Assembly (NCBI RefSeq): GCF_000518605.1
Contig: NZ_JADX01000017.1
Span: 124,001 to 188,000, forward strand
DNA: 64,000 nucleotides
DNA from: Shewanella fidelis ATCC BAA-318
GTDB taxonomy: Bacteria > Pseudomonadota > Gammaproteobacteria > Enterobacterales > Shewanellaceae
Direction of reading: 5' to 3'
Shown in pieces: positions 1 to 9,219 of this stretch. The notes below the pieces were generated by a model, which ran no database searches, had not been told where the DNA came from, and saw nothing but the letters and a program-made list of their open reading frames with translations. How positions within the stretch are numbered: the stretch's first letter is position 1; each line of letters opens with the position of its first letter. The position numbers and the translations under genes were made by a program.

Positions 1-31
1 TTTGAGCTTAATTCTTTGCTTTAACTTAAGG

Positions 32-37
32 TATAAT
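32..37 (+). promoter_or_regulatory. Candidate -10 box upstream of tsaB
   Basis: A perfect TATAAT lies at 32-37 and is followed by a GC-rich start region. I see no good -35 at 16-18 bp spacing. If used, it gives tsaB a leader of about 165 nt. Positions 1-209 otherwise show no convincing gene. Confidence 0.4.
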
Positions 38-209
38 CGCCGCATTAACTTTTGTCTTTGTCTTGCATGTTCATTGTGTACTTTTGGCAAGGGCATAGCA
101 CAAAAGCATACGTCTACAATTGTATTAGCGTTTAAACAAGGCTTGTTTGTATTGCCTTTAACGCCTGCAGGTTCTGTATGTGTAAATAGAGATTTTGGTA
201 ACCAATTAA

Positions 210-926
210 ATGACTGATACAAGTAAAAAAGCGATTTCACTGAGTATTTTAGCACTTGATACTTGCACCGAGTCTTGCTCTGCAGCGGCAAGCCATAATG
301 GCGAAGTATACAGTGAGCAAGCTGATGCGCCTCGTGAGCATAGCCAACGTTTGTTGCCTATGGTTAAATCTGTTTTGGCTCAAGCGGATCTCAAGCTTAA
401 AGATGTCGATGTAATTGCTTATGGTAGAGGGCCAGGCAGCTTTACCGGTATACGAATTTGTACCAGCATCACCCAAGGTTTGGCATTAGGGCAGGAGTTA
501 CCAGTGATAGGCATTTCAACACTGGCAGCGATGGCGCAATCAGCTATTGATGATGGTGCTAAGCAGGTCTTAGCAGCCATAGATGCACGTATGGGTGAGG
601 TGTACTGGGGGCAATATATTGCTGTTGACGGTATCGCAACACTAGTGAATGACGAAGTTGTTAGTGCACCGGAGTCAATCGTATTAAGTTTAGATGTTGA
701 GCAGTCAATTACAGCCTGTGGCACAGGTTTTGATGCTTTCCCACAACTGCTTGAGCTGAGCGATACCATGGTTATTAACGAAAAAGCTAAGTTTCCTGAA
801 GCGAAATATATGCTAGCTTTAGCTCAAGATGGTGTTAATAAAGGCCTAAGCACAAGTGTTGATGATTTAGCACCTGTGTATCTTCGAGATACTGTTACTT
901 GGCAAAAGTTGCCAGGTAGAGAATAA
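210..926 (+). CDS. tsaB: tRNA threonylcarbamoyladenosine biosynthesis protein TsaB
   Basis: This is TsaB (formerly YeaZ), the non-catalytic partner of TsaD in the TsaB-TsaD-TsaE complex that makes t6A37 on ANN-decoding tRNAs in the cytoplasm. The protein has 238 residues, close to the E. coli 231. It shows the family's N-terminal ASKHA strand (LALDTCTESCSAA, about 14-26), the HSQRL segment at 44-48 and the hallmark GPGSFTGIR at 74-82. It stands alone, followed by a perfect hairpin at 974-1006. The family call is secure. The start is the ATG at 210, and no strong Shine-Dalgarno is visible before it. Confidence 0.95.
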   Translation: MTDTSKKAISLSILALDTCTESCSAAASHNGEVYSEQADAPREHSQRLLPMVKSVLAQADLKLKDVDVIAYGRGPGSFTGIRICTSITQGLALGQELPVIGISTLAAMAQSAIDDGAKQVLAAIDARMGEVYWGQYIAVDGIATLVNDEVVSAPESIVLSLDVEQSITACGTGFDAFPQLLELSDTMVINEKAKFPEAKYMLALAQDGVNKGLSTSVDDLAPVYLRDTVTWQKLPGRE

Positions 927-973
927 ATGACGACAACGAGTGAGTAACAATAACTGACTCACTTAAAGATAGA

Positions 974-1006
974 TGATGGCTTATTAATGTTAGCAATAAG
1001 CCATCA
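974..1006 (+). terminator. Hairpin after tsaB, probable terminator
   Basis: A perfect 12-bp inverted repeat (TGATGGCTTATT at 974-985, its complement at 995-1006) encloses a 9-nt loop. The downstream run is only AATTTAT, so the U-tract is weak. It may terminate tsaB or act as an mRNA 3' stabiliser. Confidence 0.5.
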
Positions 1007-1045
1007 ATTTATGATTAGGTGTTAGGCGACATTAAGGATGATTGA

Positions 1046-1357
1046 ATGCAGGTTAATTCGAGTCACTTAACAACGGCTCAATCCACGACCAAAATAGACG
1101 TTAATAAGTCTATTAGCCATGTTGGCGCAAACGCTGCCGATAGTGTCGAACCGTTGCTGCCAGTTACCGCACAGTCGTTAACCATTGATGCTTACCATGA
1201 AGATGAACAGGCCCTGCAGTCCAGACTCGGTGCCCATGTTGAATACGAAAACAACACGGCAGGGCATAGGGGGGCGGTGGCTGAATACCTTCTGCATCAG
1301 CATGCTGCTAAGCGAGAGGAGATCCAGCAAATGGTGGGCATAGACACTTATGCTTAA
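1046..1357 (+). CDS. Hypothetical protein, 103 aa, coupled to the M50-like gene
   Basis: I do not recognise this protein. It is 103 residues, has no signal peptide or membrane segment, and contains one low-complexity Ser/Thr/Asn/Ala half and a charged helical C-terminal part (about 70-98, rich in Ala, Glu, His and Gln). The start is well supported by AAGGATG at 1032-1038, 7 nt before the ATG. Its stop overlaps the start of the next gene by 8 nt, which points to translational coupling and perhaps a joint function with that membrane peptidase. The coding call rests on the ribosome site and the overlap rather than on homology. Confidence 0.7.
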   Translation: MQVNSSHLTTAQSTTKIDVNKSISHVGANAADSVEPLLPVTAQSLTIDAYHEDEQALQSRLGAHVEYENNTAGHRGAVAEYLLHQHAAKREEIQQMVGIDTYA

Positions 1358-2048
1358 ATCTAATCAGACCCTTAATTCGTCCTCTCCTTCAGGCGCTCCC
1401 AGCCGAACTCGTTTCTTAATAGAATTATTCCTCGCGTTTATCGTCACTCGAATACCTTTTATCAGTGTGCCTTTTAAATGGCTTGAGAGCTATTTCCATG
1501 AGCTTTCACATGCTTTAGCGACCGTTTTCTCTGGTGGCGTTGTTAGTCACATTGCGCTCTTTCCTAACGGAGCTGGTTTGTGTTTTAGTCAAGGTGGCTG
1601 GCCTATGCTTATAGGTTTTGCAGGTTATTTTGGCGCAGCACTTTGGGGATATTTAATTTTCATGTTCGCCACTTGGCCAAAAGGGATCCGCTTTAGCTTT
1701 GCCGTGCTCGGTGGTGCAGTCGTACTAACAATATTATTGTGGGGACGAGATCTATTAACTGTAGCTATCCTCGTGTGTTTAGCAGTGTTGTTTTTATTAC
1801 CTTTAAAGCTGCAACAAAATCGACTATTAGCGAGTTTTTTACGTGTTATGGCATTAATGATAGTCCTGAACGCACTCGCGAGTCCTATGGTATTACTGGG
1901 TCTAGAGGGACAAGGTGACGCTAACATGTTAGCCAGTGTCAGCTGGTTACCGGCATGGTTCTGGGTGGGGCTATGGTTATCAACTAGTGCGGCTATGCTA
2001 TTTTTGTGCTGGCGACGAGTTGATGGCGCGGCTTTGAGGCGCGAATAA
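1350..2048 (+). CDS. M50-like (M50B-type) membrane metallopeptidase
   Basis: A 232-residue integral membrane protein. The zinc-protease motif HELSH at 50-54 lies just after a hydrophobic segment (about 22-42) and is followed by further membrane segments (about 86-107, 113-130, 133-150, 160-180, 200-222). The layout fits the M50B-like family, cousins of site-2 intramembrane proteases. I do not see a clear second zinc-ligand motif of the LDG type, so catalytic activity is unproven. It lacks a PDZ domain, so it is not RseP. It overlaps the preceding 103-aa gene by 8 nt and is probably in the same operon. Substrate unknown. Confidence 0.75.
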   Translation: MLKSNQTLNSSSPSGAPSRTRFLIELFLAFIVTRIPFISVPFKWLESYFHELSHALATVFSGGVVSHIALFPNGAGLCFSQGGWPMLIGFAGYFGAALWGYLIFMFATWPKGIRFSFAVLGGAVVLTILLWGRDLLTVAILVCLAVLFLLPLKLQQNRLLASFLRVMALMIVLNALASPMVLLGLEGQGDANMLASVSWLPAWFWVGLWLSTSAAMLFLCWRRVDGAALRRE

Positions 2049-2176
2049 GATGGCTGTGGTTGAAAATAGTGACAATAGAATAGCAATGATATAAAAATGT
2101 AAATCTCTGTTTATATGGGTTGGTTTTTCGCTCATCGACTGCTAGGTTGATCCCTGTCATATAAGGGAGATAGACA

Positions 2177-3010
2177 ATGAAACACACATTTATTGCGGCG
2201 AGTATCGCGCTTGTTAGTACCTGTAGTTTAGCACTTATAAGCACATCAGCTGCCGCACATAATCATCAAAATGCCAAGCTTGAGGCTGCGGTAAGCAGTG
2301 ATTTTAGGCAAGCAAAAAATAGTGCCCGTGATGAATATCGCCACCCTCTGCAAACCTTGAGTTTCTTCGAGATTAAACCCACAGATACAGTAATTGAGCT
2401 TTGGCCGGGAGGCGGTTGGTATGCAGAGATCCTTGCACCATACCTAGCTAAAGAGGGTCACTATATTGCAGGCAACTTTGACACTAACCCTAGTGATGAG
2501 AAGCTTAAAAATGGTTATCGCGCTAAGTCGGGTAAAAAATTTGTAGCTTGGTTGAATAATAATCAAGCCAAGCTTGGTGAGGCAACCACTGTCACATTCG
2601 ATCCTCCAACCTATTATGTGATGGGGGAAGATAATAGCGCTGATGCTGTATTAACCTTCAGAAATCTGCACAATTGGGCAATGAAAGGTTATTTAGAACC
2701 CGTATTTGAATCAGCTTATAAAGTGTTAAAGCTCGGTGGCACCTTTGGTGTTGTTGAGCACAGAGCAAACCCTGGAATGGATGTCAAAAGTGGTTATATG
2801 GAGCAGGCTGAAGTGATTAAGTTGGCTGAGAAAGCCGGCTTTACATTTGTCGGCAGTTCAGAAGTAAACGCCAATGCTAAAGATACTAAAGACTACCCTA
2901 AAGGTGTGTGGACACTACCGCCAAGATTAGCGTTAGCTGATCAAGATAAACAAAAGTATCTCGATATAGGTGAAAGCGATAGAATGACGCTTAAATTTAT
3001 CAAAAAGTAA
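2177..3010 (+). CDS. Exported SAM-methyltransferase-like protein
   Basis: The first 27 residues form a Sec signal peptide (MKHTF, hydrophobic core, then STSAAAH). The mature part has a Rossmann methyltransferase fold of the predicted-methyltransferase type (COG4798-like). Motif I is ELWPGGGWYAEIL at 74-86, and a later segment (KVLKLGGTFGVVEH, near 183-196) resembles the strand-4/5 region of class I enzymes. An exported SAM-dependent enzyme is odd because SAM is not expected in the periplasm, so it may bind another ligand. The start has a good ribosome site (AAGGGAG at about 2163-2169). The hydrolase gene begins 8 nt after its stop, so the two are likely co-transcribed. Confidence 0.8.
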   Translation: MKHTFIAASIALVSTCSLALISTSAAAHNHQNAKLEAAVSSDFRQAKNSARDEYRHPLQTLSFFEIKPTDTVIELWPGGGWYAEILAPYLAKEGHYIAGNFDTNPSDEKLKNGYRAKSGKKFVAWLNNNQAKLGEATTVTFDPPTYYVMGEDNSADAVLTFRNLHNWAMKGYLEPVFESAYKVLKLGGTFGVVEHRANPGMDVKSGYMEQAEVIKLAEKAGFTFVGSSEVNANAKDTKDYPKGVWTLPPRLALADQDKQKYLDIGESDRMTLKFIKK

Positions 3011-3018
3011 TTTAAACA

Positions 3019-3900
3019 ATGCAGTTAACCGGCGGATCCGATTATGAAATCACTTTAGAGTTACCCCATATAACCTTAGCTGGACGATTATGGGGTTCGC
3101 CGGATAAACCACTATTGTTGGCGTTGCACGGTTGGTTAGATAATGCAGATAGTTTTTTGCCGATAAGTGAACATCTGGCTGATTATCAAATTCTCGCCAT
3201 TGATTGGCCGGGTCATGGTGGCTCAGAGCATCGTCCCGGCAGCTATCCATTACATTGGGTAGATTATTTATATGATTTAGATGCAGTTATCGAGCATATT
3301 TTCAATCAATTTGAGCTAAGCCCCCTTGCAATAATGGGTCATTCATTGGGAGGCATCATCGCCTCGGCCTACGCTGCCGCATTTCCAGAAAGAGTAAACA
3401 AATTAGTGCTGATTGAAGCACTGTCGCCGCTTTATGAAAGTGAGTCAAAAGCGAAAAAACGATTGCAGAATAGTTTTACAGATCATCGTCGTTATCTTGC
3501 ATTCAAGACGAAGCCTGCCAGTATTTACCGTGATTTGAGTATTGCAGCTAATGCACGGCATAAATTAACGGCATTAGAGCTGCAATGGTGTGAATTATTG
3601 ACTCAGCGCAATATGCAAAGCCTTGATTCTGGGGTATGCTGGCGCAGTGATCCTCGCTTAAAATTAGATTCCCCTTTAAGACTGACTTTTTCTCAAGTCG
3701 ATGCCTTAATGCAAACTCACGCTGTTAATACTTTACTCATTGCTGGTAACGGAGGTTTTCCTCAGTTACGAGAAGCGATCCCAATAGCGCATCGCTGGTT
3801 TAGTCAATTACAGACTATTGAGCTTGAGGGGAACCATCACCTGCATATGGGGAATGCAGTGAATGTTGCTGACGCAATAAAACGCTTTTTAATGGCCTAA
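3019..3900 (+). CDS. Alpha/beta-fold hydrolase
   Basis: A 293-residue alpha/beta hydrolase. Visible motifs in order are the oxyanion region HGW (37-39), DWPGHGGS (62-69), the nucleophile elbow GHSLGG (107-112, Ser109) and a late His in GNHHLH (271-276). It has no signal peptide, so it is probably cytoplasmic. The family includes esterases, MhpC-type C-C hydrolases and epoxide hydrolases, and the sequence alone does not fix the substrate. The ATG lies 8 nt after the preceding methyltransferase-like gene with only a weak ribosome site, which suggests coupling. fadD follows on the same strand after 182 bp, but that gap holds a possible terminator and its own control sites. Confidence 0.85.
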   Translation: MQLTGGSDYEITLELPHITLAGRLWGSPDKPLLLALHGWLDNADSFLPISEHLADYQILAIDWPGHGGSEHRPGSYPLHWVDYLYDLDAVIEHIFNQFELSPLAIMGHSLGGIIASAYAAAFPERVNKLVLIEALSPLYESESKAKKRLQNSFTDHRRYLAFKTKPASIYRDLSIAANARHKLTALELQWCELLTQRNMQSLDSGVCWRSDPRLKLDSPLRLTFSQVDALMQTHAVNTLLIAGNGGFPQLREAIPIAHRWFSQLQTIELEGNHHLHMGNAVNVADAIKRFLMA

Positions 3901-3921
3901 AAAAAGAGGCTAGGCTTTTTG
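3895..3921 (+). terminator. Weak terminator-like hairpin at the end of the hydrolase gene
   Basis: GCCTA (3895-3899, overlapping the stop codon) can pair with TAGGC (3911-3915), followed by five T residues. The stem is only 5 bp, so this is tentative. Confidence 0.3.
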
Positions 3922-3931
3922 TGTCATTTAT

Positions 3932-3945
3932 GTGATGATAATCAA
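3932..3945 (+). promoter_or_regulatory. FNR/CRP-like site upstream of fadD
   Basis: GTGATGATAATCAA matches the FNR consensus TTGAT-N4-ATCAA at nine of ten positions. The overlapping TGTGA-N6-TCAAA at 3931-3946 is a weaker CRP-type match. It is centred about 145 bp before the fadD start. Oxygen or carbon-state control of fadD would make sense, but no experiment supports it here. Confidence 0.4.
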
Positions 3946-4082
3946 AATTTAAACGCTTGTATGATTTTTTAGCGTTAATTAAAAATATAAAGAGTAGACA
4001 GTGTTTTAGCTTGTTTATTGGCAAGCTGCTAACAACCAGCTGGGTGTTTGTAAACCGCTGGTGGCTATATTAGGAGATTTTT

Positions 4083-5756
4083 GTGGACCAACTTTGGATA
4101 AATAATCTACCAGAAGATGTGCCTTCTGAGATTGATGTAGAACAATACGCATCGCTTGTTGATTTGTTCGAAACTTCAGTGGCCAAACATGCGGATCAGC
4201 CAGCGTTTGTAAACATGGGCGCGGTACTCACCTATCGTAAGCTTGAAGAGCGTAGTAGAGCGTTTGCTGCTTATCTCCAAAATGAATTGAAGCTAAATAA
4301 AGGCGACCGCGTCGCGATTATGATGCCAAACCTATTACAGTATCCAATTGCACTGTTTGGTATTTTAAGAGCGGGTATGGTTGTCGTTAACGTTAACCCG
4401 TTATACACACCACGTGAGCTTAAGCATCAGCTGAATGATTCGGGTGCTAAAGCGATTGTAGTGGTATCTAATTTTGCTCATACCCTAGAAAAAGTAGTTG
4501 CAGATACACCCGTTGAAAGCGTTATTTTGACTGGACTTGGTGACTTATTAAGCGCACCTAAGCGCACAGTGGTTAACTTTGTGGTTAAGTACATCAAGAA
4601 GATGGTGCCAAAGTATCATTTGCCACAAGCAATCTCTATGCGTAAGGCTTTATCTAAAGGCCGACGTATGCAGTACGTTAAACCGACAGTAAAGAGAGAC
4701 GATTTAGCCTTTTTACAATACACAGGTGGTACAACAGGCGTTTCAAAAGGCGCTATGTTAAGCCATAGCAATGTGGTCAGTAACTTACTGCAAGCAGATG
4801 CTGCTTATGGGCCTATGCTTGAGCAAGGTAAAGAGTTTGTTGTGACAGCCTTGCCGCTTTACCACATCTTTGCCTTAACGGTTAACTGCTTACTGTTTAT
4901 CCATAAAGGTGCGAATAACCTATTAATTACCAACCCTCGTGATCTACCAGCATTTATTAGTGAGTTAGAGAAGCATCCATTTACTGTGTTGACTGGTGTT
5001 AATACCTTATTTAATGCGCTAGTGAATAATGAAGACTTTGGTAAGCTCAACTTTAGTGAGCTTAAGCTGTCTATTGGTGGCGGCATGGCAGTGCAACGTG
5101 CTGTAGCTGATAAGTGGCAAGGCTTAACTAAAACTCGATTACTTGAAGGTTATGGTTTAACAGAGGCTGCACCGCTTGTTACTTGTTGTCCTTATAACCT
5201 TGACGGTTACAACGGTTCAATTGGCTTTCCTGTAGCCAATACTGATATGCAAGTGCGTGACGATGAAGGTAATGTATTACCACAAGGCAGTACTGGCGAG
5301 CTATTTGCTAAAGGTCCGCAAGTCATGCTTGGATACTGGCAGCGCCCGGAAGAAACCGCTAAGGTCATTGATAAAGATGGTTATTTGGCGACAGGCGATA
5401 TCGGTTACATGGATGAGCAAGGTTACTTCTTTATTGTTGACCGTAAGAAGGACATGATTTTAGTTTCTGGCTTTAACGTGTTCCCTAACGAAGTGGAAGA
5501 AGTTGTCGCTTTACATCCTAAAGTTGTTGAAGTAGCAGCAGTTGGTGTGCCACATGAGGTTTCCGGTGAGTTGGTTAAGGTATTTGTAGTTGCAAACGAC
5601 AAATCTTTAACCAAAGAGGACGTGATTAAGCATTGTCGCGTGCATTTGACAGGATATAAAATTCCTAAGCTGGTAGAATTTAGGGATGAACTGCCTAAAA
5701 CCAACGTAGGTAAGATCTTACGTCGGGAATTGAGAGATGAGGTTAAGCAAGCTTAA
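4083..5756 (+). CDS. fadD: Long-chain-fatty-acid--CoA ligase
   Basis: FadD activates long-chain fatty acids to acyl-CoA at the inner face of the cytoplasmic membrane, the entry step to beta-oxidation. At 557 residues it matches the family. It shows the AMP-binding P-loop [11 protein letters not shown] (213-223), the YGLTEAAP adenylation motif (357-364) and the FACS signature around 430-468 ([11 protein letters not shown], then DRKKDMI). The start is GTG at 4083 with AGGAG at 4072-4076. The gene is monocistronic, bounded by a strong terminator at 5798. Its presumed regulator FadR is encoded at 13.4 kb. An FNR/CRP-like site lies upstream. Confidence 0.95.
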   Translation: MDQLWINNLPEDVPSEIDVEQYASLVDLFETSVAKHADQPAFVNMGAVLTYRKLEERSRAFAAYLQNELKLNKGDRVAIMMPNLLQYPIALFGILRAGMVVVNVNPLYTPRELKHQLNDSGAKAIVVVSNFAHTLEKVVADTPVESVILTGLGDLLSAPKRTVVNFVVKYIKKMVPKYHLPQAISMRKALSKGRRMQYVKPTVKRDDLAFLQYTGGTTGVSKGAMLSHSNVVSNLLQADAAYGPMLEQGKEFVVTALPLYHIFALTVNCLLFIHKGANNLLITNPRDLPAFISELEKHPFTVLTGVNTLFNALVNNEDFGKLNFSELKLSIGGGMAVQRAVADKWQGLTKTRLLEGYGLTEAAPLVTCCPYNLDGYNGSIGFPVANTDMQVRDDEGNVLPQGSTGELFAKGPQVMLGYWQRPEETAKVIDKDGYLATGDIGYMDEQGYFFIVDRKKDMILVSGFNVFPNEVEEVVALHPKVVEVAAVGVPHEVSGELVKVFVVANDKSLTKEDVIKHCRVHLTGYKIPKLVEFRDELPKTNVGKILRRELRDEVKQA

Positions 5757-5797
5757 TCTCAAAATCATAGTGTGGTGAATGCCACTTTGATTAGACT

Positions 5798-5820
5798 AAA
5801 GCCGGCAATAGCCGGCTTTT
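5798..5820 (+). terminator. Rho-independent terminator of fadD
   Basis: AAAGCCGGC and GCCGGCTTT form a 9-bp perfect stem around an AATA loop, followed by a short T run. It separates fadD from rnd. Confidence 0.8.
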
Positions 5821-5843
5821 GCATATTTATGGAGTAGACAACT

Positions 5844-6956
5844 TTGTTAGCGTTTCAATATATTGAAGATGATGCCAGTTTAGCGGCCCTTGTAGAGCAA
5901 TACCAAGCAGCTGAACTATTGGTGCTAGACACAGAATTTGTTCGTACTCGTACTTACTATGCAAGACTCGGTCTTATTCAAGCGTATGACGGTAAAACAT
6001 TAGCGCTGATTGATCCGTTAGCTGTGACTAATCTTGATCTATTCTGGCAGCTTTTGAAAAATGAAAGCAGCATTAAATTACTGCACTCATGTAGTGAAGA
6101 TTTAGAAGTGTTTGCACATTACGGTCAGTGCCAACCAGTCAACCTGTTTGATAGCCAGATAGCTGCGAGCTTGGCGGGTATGGGACATGGACTTGGCTAT
6201 GCCAAGTTAGTTGAGCAGACATTAGGTGTCAGCTTAGACAAAGGTGAATCGCGTACAGATTGGATTAAGCGCCCATTAACTGAGGCGCAACTGAATTATG
6301 CGGCAAATGATGTGTATTACCTTTATCAGCTATACCCGCAGTTAGTACAAAAACTTAAAGATCAGGGCAGACAAGAGTGGATTAAGGAAGAAGGCGTGCG
6401 TATGACCCAAGGCCGTCTTGAATTACCTTGTCCAGAGACTGCTTACTTGAAAGTCAAAAATGCATTTCAATTAACCAGCAATCAATTAGCTGTGCTGCGA
6501 GATCTGGCAAGCTGGCGCTTAAAACGAGCCTTGCAAAAAGATTTAGCATTAGGCTTTGTTGTAAAAGATCATGCTTTGATTGGGCTTGCTAAAAAGCAGC
6601 CGAAAAACAGTAATGATTTATACAAGCTGACAGAGTTAACTGAACAAGAGAAACGTATTCACGGTAAAGAGATTTGCCGAATTATTGCTAATGTTAGCTT
6701 TGATAATCCACCTAAGCCACTTGATGTGATAGCACTTAAAACAGGCTATAAGGTTGCATTTAAAAGCATTAAAAATTGCATTACAGAGCAAGCCGAAGCA
6801 CATAATATCCCGATTGAACTATTAGGCTCTAAAAAGTTTATTCATGAGTACTTAGAGTGGGTGTGGTCTGGAAAACAGGGCGAGAAGCCGCTTATTTTAA
6901 CAGGCTGGCGTGAAGCTATCGTGGCAGAGCCACTTTATTCACTTAAATTGCAATAA
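5844..6956 (+). CDS. rnd: Ribonuclease D
   Basis: RNase D is a 3'-5' exoribonuclease that trims tRNA and other small RNA precursors in the cytoplasm. The 370 residues carry a DEDD exonuclease domain: DTE at 29-31 (Exo I), the HSCSEDLEV region near 81-89 (Exo II) and NYAANDVYYLY (Exo III). An HRDC domain follows at roughly 205-285. The start is TTG at 5844 with GGAG at 5831-5834, and no better ATG fits the conserved N-terminus. It ends at a strong bidirectional terminator shared with minE. Confidence 0.95.
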   Translation: MLAFQYIEDDASLAALVEQYQAAELLVLDTEFVRTRTYYARLGLIQAYDGKTLALIDPLAVTNLDLFWQLLKNESSIKLLHSCSEDLEVFAHYGQCQPVNLFDSQIAASLAGMGHGLGYAKLVEQTLGVSLDKGESRTDWIKRPLTEAQLNYAANDVYYLYQLYPQLVQKLKDQGRQEWIKEEGVRMTQGRLELPCPETAYLKVKNAFQLTSNQLAVLRDLASWRLKRALQKDLALGFVVKDHALIGLAKKQPKNSNDLYKLTELTEQEKRIHGKEICRIIANVSFDNPPKPLDVIALKTGYKVAFKSIKNCITEQAEAHNIPIELLGSKKFIHEYLEWVWSGKQGEKPLILTGWREAIVAEPLYSLKLQ

Positions 6957-6967
6957 TTCAAACTAAT

Positions 6968-6994
6968 AAAAAGCCCGCAATAGCGGGCTTTTTT
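6968..6994. terminator. Bidirectional terminator between rnd and minE
   Basis: AAAAAGCCCGC-AATA-GCGGGCTTTTTT is a perfect 11-bp stem with A and T tracts on both sides. It can therefore stop both rnd (plus) and the min operon (minus). Confidence 0.9.
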
Positions 6995-7008
6995 GTCACT
7001 CAAGAAAA

Positions 7009-7269
7009 TTAGTTTTTCTCTGGTAGCGTGACATTCAACTCGAGCACTGACAAGTTTTCGTCATTTTGCTCTAGCTGCACTGAGACTTGATCTGGGCCTA
7101 CTTGAACATACTTACGGATCACTTCAATGATCTCTTGCTTCATTTTAGGGAAGTAGTCTGGCGCGTCGCGTTCACCACGTTGATGGGCGACAATAATTTG
7201 CAGTCGCTCTTTGGCGGTAACAGCCGTGCTGGGCTTTTTGTTTGTTTTAAAGTAATCAAGTAAAGACAT
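7009..7269 (-). CDS. minE: Cell division topological specificity factor MinE
   Basis: MinE stimulates the MinD ATPase and drives the pole-to-pole oscillation that keeps MinC away from mid-cell. The 86 residues match the family. The start MSLLDYF corresponds to the amphipathic membrane-binding N-terminus. The helix/strand that contacts MinD ([12 protein letters not shown]) follows near 20-31, with the dimerisation domain behind it. It is the last gene of minCDE, 2 nt after minD, and is followed by the terminator shared with rnd. Confidence 0.97.
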   Translation of the reverse strand: MSLLDYFKTNKKPSTAVTAKERLQIIVAHQRGERDAPDYFPKMKQEIIEVIRKYVQVGPDQVSVQLEQNDENLSVLELNVTLPEKN

Positions 7270-7271
7270 AT

Positions 7272-8081
7272 TTAGCTACCAAAAATTCGTTTTAAGAAAC
7301 CTTTCTTCTCTTCCGTAAGAAATCGGAAAGGCAGTTCTTGGCCTAATAACCTTTCTACAGCATCGCTGTAGGCCATACCTGCATCGCTTTCTTGGTCGAT
7401 AATAACAGGTACACCAGAGTTAGAGGCTTTTAATACGGCTTGTGACTCTGGGATCACACCGATTAATGGGATCGCTAAGATCTCTTCAACATCTTGTACA
7501 CTTAGCATTTCACCGGTTGTTACACGGGCTGGCGAGTAACGCGTTAGCAGTAAGAATTCTTTAACTGGCTCTAGGCCTTCTTCTGCGCGCTTAGATTTGC
7601 TTTGTAGCATGCCTAAGATGCGGTCTGAATCGCGCACAGAGCTGACTTCAGGGTTGGTAGTGACAATCGCTATATCAGCAAAATACAGCGCCATCATAGC
7701 GCCAGTTTCGATCCCCGCTGGCGAATCACAAATAATGTATTCAAACTCTTTGGCGAGATCGTCTAATACTTTACCCACACCTTCTTTTGTTAATGCGTCT
7801 TTATCACGAGTTTGCGATGCTGGCAGCACAAATAAATTGGCTGTGCGCTTATCTTTAATTAACGCTTGGTTGAGATTTGCTTCTTCGTTAATTACGTTAA
7901 CGAAGTCATACACCACTCGGCGCTCACAGCCCATGATTAAGTCTAGATTACGTAGACCAATATCAAAATCGATAACCACGGTTTTATGGCCTTTCATCGC
8001 AAGACCTGTGGCAATAGCAGCACTAGAAGTGGTTTTACCCACGCCACCTTTACCCGATGTGACAACAATAATTTGCGCCAT
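7272..8081 (-). CDS. minD: Septum site-determining ATPase MinD
   Basis: MinD is the membrane-cycling ParA-type ATPase of the Min system and recruits MinC to the membrane. Its 269 residues begin with the deviant Walker [12 protein letters not shown] (10-20), contain [11 protein letters not shown] (switch/Walker B region) and end in an amphipathic membrane-targeting helix ([11 protein letters not shown]). The gene lies between minC (29 nt upstream) and minE (2 nt downstream), the usual order. Confidence 0.98.
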   Translation of the reverse strand: MAQIIVVTSGKGGVGKTTSSAAIATGLAMKGHKTVVIDFDIGLRNLDLIMGCERRVVYDFVNVINEEANLNQALIKDKRTANLFVLPASQTRDKDALTKEGVGKVLDDLAKEFEYIICDSPAGIETGAMMALYFADIAIVTTNPEVSSVRDSDRILGMLQSKSKRAEEGLEPVKEFLLLTRYSPARVTTGEMLSVQDVEEILAIPLIGVIPESQAVLKASNSGVPVIIDQESDAGMAYSDAVERLLGQELPFRFLTEEKKGFLKRIFGS

Positions 8082-8110
8082 TTATACTAATCCTTTCAAT
8101 ATCTGCGCTC

Positions 8111-8776
8111 TTACAGAGGCAATGATTCAACCGTAAGCGATTCGCCTTCTAGGCGAATACAACCGCTTGGAGCGGCTCCGTTTTGCTGAAGATTCTCAGT
8201 TAACCAATATTGACCAGCGATCGATACCAGTTCTGCTTCAATTTTTTGTGCCATGATAACTGCGTTTCTGTCGCCTGCGGCGCCAGCCATCGCTTTACCA
8301 CGCAATGTACCGTAAATATGGATACTGCCATCGGCGATCACTTCAGCACCATTGCCTACTGCACCTATGATAATCAAGTCACCATTTTTAGCGTAGATTT
8401 GCTGTCCAGAACGCACATTCTGTTTAACGATTTTGGTCGTTTTAGGCAATTGTGGTTGTGAAGATGATTCTTTACCAGATTTAACAATTGCTAAGCCTAT
8501 CGACTTTGCTTGTTTAGCTAATTCAGATGATGCGCTGGTGATCCCGACAATAATCAATTGACGGCTAGTTAAAATTTCTTTTAAGCCTAATAGGTCAAAA
8601 TTATTGTTTTGTATAGCGCTAAGATTTACTACTAATGGTGCACCGATAAAAAATTGGGGTGCGATAGCAAGCTTAGCGTCCAACTCAGCTGCTATAACTG
8701 CCATATCATCATTATTGATATGCAGTACAGAAAGAGTAAAAGATGAGCCTTTTAATTCGAGGCTGGGTGTTTGCAT
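8111..8776 (-). CDS. minC: Septum site-determining protein MinC
   Basis: MinC inhibits FtsZ assembly away from mid-cell. The 221 residues show an N-terminal FtsZ-interacting domain (1 to about 100), a Ser/Pro/Lys linker and a C-terminal beta-helix domain with the G-rich repeats typical of MinC ([33 protein letters not shown]), which binds MinD. It is first in minCDE and is divergent from ycgL. The 94-bp gap between minC and the true ycgL start region must hold both promoters. Confidence 0.96.
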   Translation of the reverse strand: MQTPSLELKGSSFTLSVLHINNDDMAVIAAELDAKLAIAPQFFIGAPLVVNLSAIQNNNFDLLGLKEILTSRQLIIVGITSASSELAKQAKSIGLAIVKSGKESSSQPQLPKTTKIVKQNVRSGQQIYAKNGDLIIIGAVGNGAEVIADGSIHIYGTLRGKAMAGAAGDRNAVIMAQKIEAELVSIAGQYWLTENLQQNGAAPSGCIRLEGESLTVESLPL

Positions 8777-8897
8777 TCCTGTATTGCTCTCTAGAAAAGT
8801 GTCAGCGTGATGCCGATATCCATTATATTCCTAACGGACCATGGTATAGTGTGCACCCTTAGCTGGCAAGTTGAATAGTTTGGAAATTGAGTCGTAT

Positions 8898-9179
8898 ATG
8901 ATCTGTGCAGTATATAAAAGTCTTAGAAAAGCGGAAAGTTACTTGTTTGTTGAAAAACGTAATGATTTTGAGCGAGTTCCTGAAGCGTTATTGGCTATGT
9001 TTGGTGAGCCACAATTAGTCATGATGTTGCCAATTGATAAACGTGATCATTTGGGGTTTGCCGATATTACTAAAGTGAGGGCAGAGCTGAAAGAGAAAGG
9101 ATTTTATTTACAGTTACCACCTCCTGTTGTTAATTTATTAGAACAACATAAAAAAGACATCGGCTATAATCCAGAATAG
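8898..9179 (+). CDS. ycgL: YcgL-domain protein
   Basis: A YcgL (UPF0745) family protein of unknown molecular role that commonly sits beside minC. I place the start at ATG 8898 (MICAVYKS), because the family begins with this strand. A TTG nine codons upstream (8871) would add residues unlike the family. This gives 93 residues. The body contains the conserved YLFVEKR and FYLQLPPPVVNLLE segments. It is divergent from minC and is followed after 40 nt by the MltB-like gene, so the two may be an operon. Confidence 0.9.
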   Translation: MICAVYKSLRKAESYLFVEKRNDFERVPEALLAMFGEPQLVMMLPIDKRDHLGFADITKVRAELKEKGFYLQLPPPVVNLLEQHKKDIGYNPE

Positions 9180-9219
9180 TATACGATTATAGCTGTTAAA
9201 GGTGTTTACAAGGATATTT

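Noticed and set aside
2..217. 71-aa reading frame before tsaB
   Set aside because: TTG start at the window edge, no ribosome site, overlaps the tsaB start and contains the -10 box of the presumed tsaB promoter. Looks like leader sequence.
3945..3965. PsrA-type palindrome upstream of fadD
   Set aside because: TTTAAACGCTTGTA is only partly symmetric and too degenerate to call.
7597..8136. 179-aa reading frame antisense to minD
   Set aside because: Overlaps minD, whose motifs and length are unmistakable. No family likeness.
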